From positions 1 through 8,320 of the forward strand of contig DKFS01000068.1 of NCBI GenBank assembly GCA_002452855.1: DNA of 8,320 nt, written 5' to 3'. Made by a program: the position numbers and the translations under genes. The stretch comes from Sulfurospirillum sp. UBA6790 (lineage in GTDB: Bacteria; Campylobacterota; Campylobacteria; Campylobacterales; Sulfurospirillaceae). The notes beneath the pieces are model-generated. The model worked only from the letters and a program-made list of their open reading frames with translations. It ran no database searches and was not told where the DNA came from. Below are positions 6,713 through 8,320 of this stretch, piece after piece (position 1 is the stretch's first letter; every line of letters starts with the position of its first letter).

Positions 6713-7504
6713 ATGCTACTCTTTAGCCTCTTTGGCAACCCTGTTGCCCACTCTATTTCACCGCGTTTGCATAACAGCGTTTTACAAGCACTCAACCTTG
6801 ATGGCTGTTACATTCGCAAAGCCATTGTAGAACCTTCTTTACTACTCTCAACCTTCAAAGAGATGGGACTTCACGGAGCAAATGTGACGGTTCCTCATAA
6901 AGAAGTTGCGTTTGCACAATGCGATGAAGTACGAGGGATTGCGCAAGAAATTGGGGCGGTCAATACGTTGGTGAAAGAAGGGACACGCGTCATCGGATAC
7001 AATACCGATGCCGAAGGCTTTTATGAAGCGATTCGAAGCTTTGGAACCATTCGCAATGCCCTTGTTTTAGGCGCGGGCGGTACGGCTAAGGCCATTGCTA
7101 TCATCTTGAAAGAACATCATATTGATGTGACAATCTTAAATCGCTCCGCTTCAAGACTCTCTTTTTTTGAAGCAAAAGGTTTTACATGTAAAACATGGGA
7201 GAACTTCGAAATCAACGCGTATGACCTCATCATTAACACAACATCCGCAGGATTAAAAGACGATGCCCTTCCTTGTGAATTATCTGTTTTAGAAGCTCTG
7301 TTTCAAAAAGCGCGTTGTGCTTTTGACGTCATTTACAATCAATCAACCCCTTTTTTAACCTTAGCACAAAAACATCACCTCTTATATAAAGACGGGAAAG
7401 AGATGCTTCTCTTTCAAGGCGTATTAGCCTTTAACCTCTTTTTTTCGAAGCGTTATGAATTCAAAACAATTGAATCATTGATGCGCCCTGCTTTTGAACT
7501 TTAA
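6713..7504 (+). CDS. aroE: Shikimate dehydrogenase (NADP+)
   Basis: AroE reduces 3-dehydroshikimate to shikimate with NADPH, the fourth step of the shikimate pathway to chorismate. The 263-residue protein is close to the usual length of about 265-275. The N-terminal substrate domain has GNPVAHSISPRLHN at 8-21 (S14 and S16 contact shikimate), NVTVPHKE at 57-64 with catalytic K63, GAVNTLV at 81-87 and GYNTDAEGF at 95-103 with D99 paired to K63. The Rossmann domain has GAGGTA at 120-125 and NRSASR at 143-148, whose Arg fits NADP(H) preference. INTTSAGL (174-181), FDVIYNQSTPFL (204-215) and GKEMLLFQG with Q235 complete the site. The ATG is three bases after the trpE stop, with AAAGAG at 6701-6706 as ribosome site, so it is probably co-translated with trpE. 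Confidence 0.96.
   Translation: MLLFSLFGNPVAHSISPRLHNSVLQALNLDGCYIRKAIVEPSLLLSTFKEMGLHGANVTVPHKEVAFAQCDEVRGIAQEIGAVNTLVKEGTRVIGYNTDAEGFYEAIRSFGTIRNALVLGAGGTAKAIAIILKEHHIDVTILNRSASRLSFFEAKGFTCKTWENFEINAYDLIINTTSAGLKDDALPCELSVLEALFQKARCAFDVIYNQSTPFLTLAQKHHLLYKDGKEMLLFQGVLAFNLFFSKRYEFKTIESLMRPAFEL
7182..7193. repeat. Copy 3 of the TTACATGTAAAA motif, inside aroE
   Basis: The surrounding TTTTACATGTAAAA at 7180-7193 is a perfect 14-bp palindrome, the longest of the four copies. It is read as Phe-Thr-Cys-Lys, a different frame from the other copies, so protein sequence alone does not explain the recurrence. Confidence 0.6.
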
Positions 7505-7510
7505 TTTTAT

Positions 7511-7516
7511 AAAGGA
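7511..7516 (+). promoter_or_regulatory. Ribosome binding site fixing the GTG start of the acyl-CoA ligase
   Basis: AAAGGA lies five bases before GTG at 7522. It supports this non-ATG start, after which the frame stays open to the window edge. Confidence 0.65.
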
Positions 7517-7521
7517 ACACC

Positions 7522-8320
7522 GTGCAACGAGAAGAAACACTCAACAATCCTTATGCACATGACTACCAGTTGCTCATAAAAAATATTTTAAATGCGCCTA
7601 TTTATTGCGACCCTAATCAAGAAATCGTCTATAAAGGGGATAAACGTTTCACCTATACCGAGTTTAAAAAACGCGTTCATAGACTTGCAAATCTTTTAAC
7701 CTCATTGGGTGTCAAAGCAGGAGATACTGTTGCCGTCATGGATTATGACTCGCATCGTTATTTAGAATGTTACTTTGCGATTCCGATGATTGGTGCTATT
7801 TTGCACATGATTAACATTCGTCTCTCCAGCGAGCAAATTCTCTATACGATTGACCATGCGGAAGATGATGTCATTCTTGCTAATAATGATTTTTTACCCA
7901 TTTTGGAACAAATAAAAGGACGTCTTGATATAGAAACTTATATCGTACTGTCTGATGATGAGACGATTAGCCCAACATCTTTACATGTAAAAGGGGAATA
8001 CGAGACGTTATTAAGGGAACAAAGCGATTTTTTTGCGTTTCCCGATTTTAGTGAAAACACCCGCGCAACCACATTTTATACGACAGGAACTACAGGACTT
8101 CCTAAAGGCGTTTACTTTACGCATCGCCAGCTTGTCTTACACACACTAGGAACGTTATCGACCCTCGGCAGTGCGCCACAACAAGGCAGTTTTAGGCAAT
8201 ACGACGTGTATATGCCCATTACTCCCATGTTTCATGTTCATGCGTGGGGACTGCCGTATGTTGCAACGATGCTTGGGGTTAAGCAGGTGTATCCCGGACG
8301 CTATATGCCAGACATGCTCC
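7522..8320 (+). CDS. AMP-forming fatty acyl-CoA ligase (partial, 3' end missing)
   Basis: An open frame of 266 codons runs off the window end. It belongs to the acyl-adenylate-forming (ANL) superfamily. These enzymes adenylate a carboxylic acid with ATP and transfer the acyl group to CoA. The phosphate-binding loop YTTGTTGLPKG is at residues 186-196, and PMFHVHAWGLPY at 235-246 matches the fatty-acid-binding region of medium- and long-chain ligases of the AlkK/FadD type. The N-terminal part shows the expected RFTYTEFKKRVHRLANLL and INIRLSSEQILYTIDHAE segments. The C-terminal hinge and catalytic lysine domain are outside the window, so completeness and chain-length preference cannot be judged. 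It follows aroE by 17 bases and may share its transcript, although it has no obvious link to aromatic biosynthesis. It is not part of the C. jejuni version of this cluster as I recall it. Confidence 0.9.
   Translation, partial: MQREETLNNPYAHDYQLLIKNILNAPIYCDPNQEIVYKGDKRFTYTEFKKRVHRLANLLTSLGVKAGDTVAVMDYDSHRYLECYFAIPMIGAILHMINIRLSSEQILYTIDHAEDDVILANNDFLPILEQIKGRLDIETYIVLSDDETISPTSLHVKGEYETLLREQSDFFAFPDFSENTRATTFYTTGTTGLPKGVYFTHRQLVLHTLGTLSTLGSAPQQGSFRQYDVYMPITPMFHVHAWGLPYVATMLGVKQVYPGRYMPDML
7981..7992. repeat. Copy 4 of the TTACATGTAAAA motif, inside the acyl-CoA ligase gene
   Basis: TTTACATGTAAA at 7980-7991 is a perfect 12-bp palindrome followed by another A. It is read as Leu-His-Val-Lys, the same frame as in lysS and glyA. 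Confidence 0.6.

Noticed and set aside
1..8320. Mobile element, phage, CRISPR or defence system
   Set aside because: No transposase, integrase, direct-repeat array, tRNA or terminal inverted repeats were found; the content is conserved housekeeping genes.

Overview
The window reads as a compact stretch of housekeeping chromosome from a Campylobacterota (epsilon-proteobacterial) species. The gene order cvpA-fur-lysS-glyA-DUF1882-SPOR-(trpE)-aroE matches, from memory, the Campylobacter jejuni Cj0399-Cj0405 block, with trpE as an extra gene. The DUF1882 family is essentially restricted to this phylum. The moderate AT bias, the acyl-CoA ligase and the GGDEF neighbour suggest a free-living relative such as Sulfurospirillum, but the genus is an inference.

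Layout: every gene is on the + strand and almost nothing is non-coding. Positions 1-111 are the last 36 codons of a GGDEF-type protein, whose stop overlaps the start of cvpA by one base. Then follow cvpA (111-644), fur (658-1119), lysS (1141-2667, TTG start), glyA (2670-3917) and a DUF1882 gene (3926-4468). The one intergenic gap longer than 21 bp (4469-4545) holds a weak hairpin and a possible promoter. After it come a SPOR-domain membrane protein (4546-5295), trpE (5297-6709, GTG start), aroE (6713-7504) and the first two thirds or so of an AMP-forming acyl-CoA ligase (7522 to the window end, GTG start). No tRNA, rRNA, CRISPR array, insertion sequence or prophage gene is visible, and no stretch over 300 bases lacks a gene.

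Functionally the window mixes envelope proteins (CvpA, SPOR), iron regulation (Fur), translation (LysS), one-carbon metabolism (GlyA) and aromatic biosynthesis. AroE makes shikimate on the way to chorismate, and TrpE commits chorismate to tryptophan. The tight spacing implies one or two polycistronic transcripts, with a possible boundary at 4469-4545.

Three points deserve follow-up. (1) The DUF1882 protein shows a pattern reminiscent of archaeo-eukaryotic primase/LigD-polymerase domains, with a degraded metal site. (2) The 12-mer TTACATGTAAAA, with a palindromic 10-bp core, occurs four times inside unrelated genes, far more than expected by chance. (3) trpE sits inside an otherwise conserved block, away from any visible trpG or trp operon, and contains a nine-T run.
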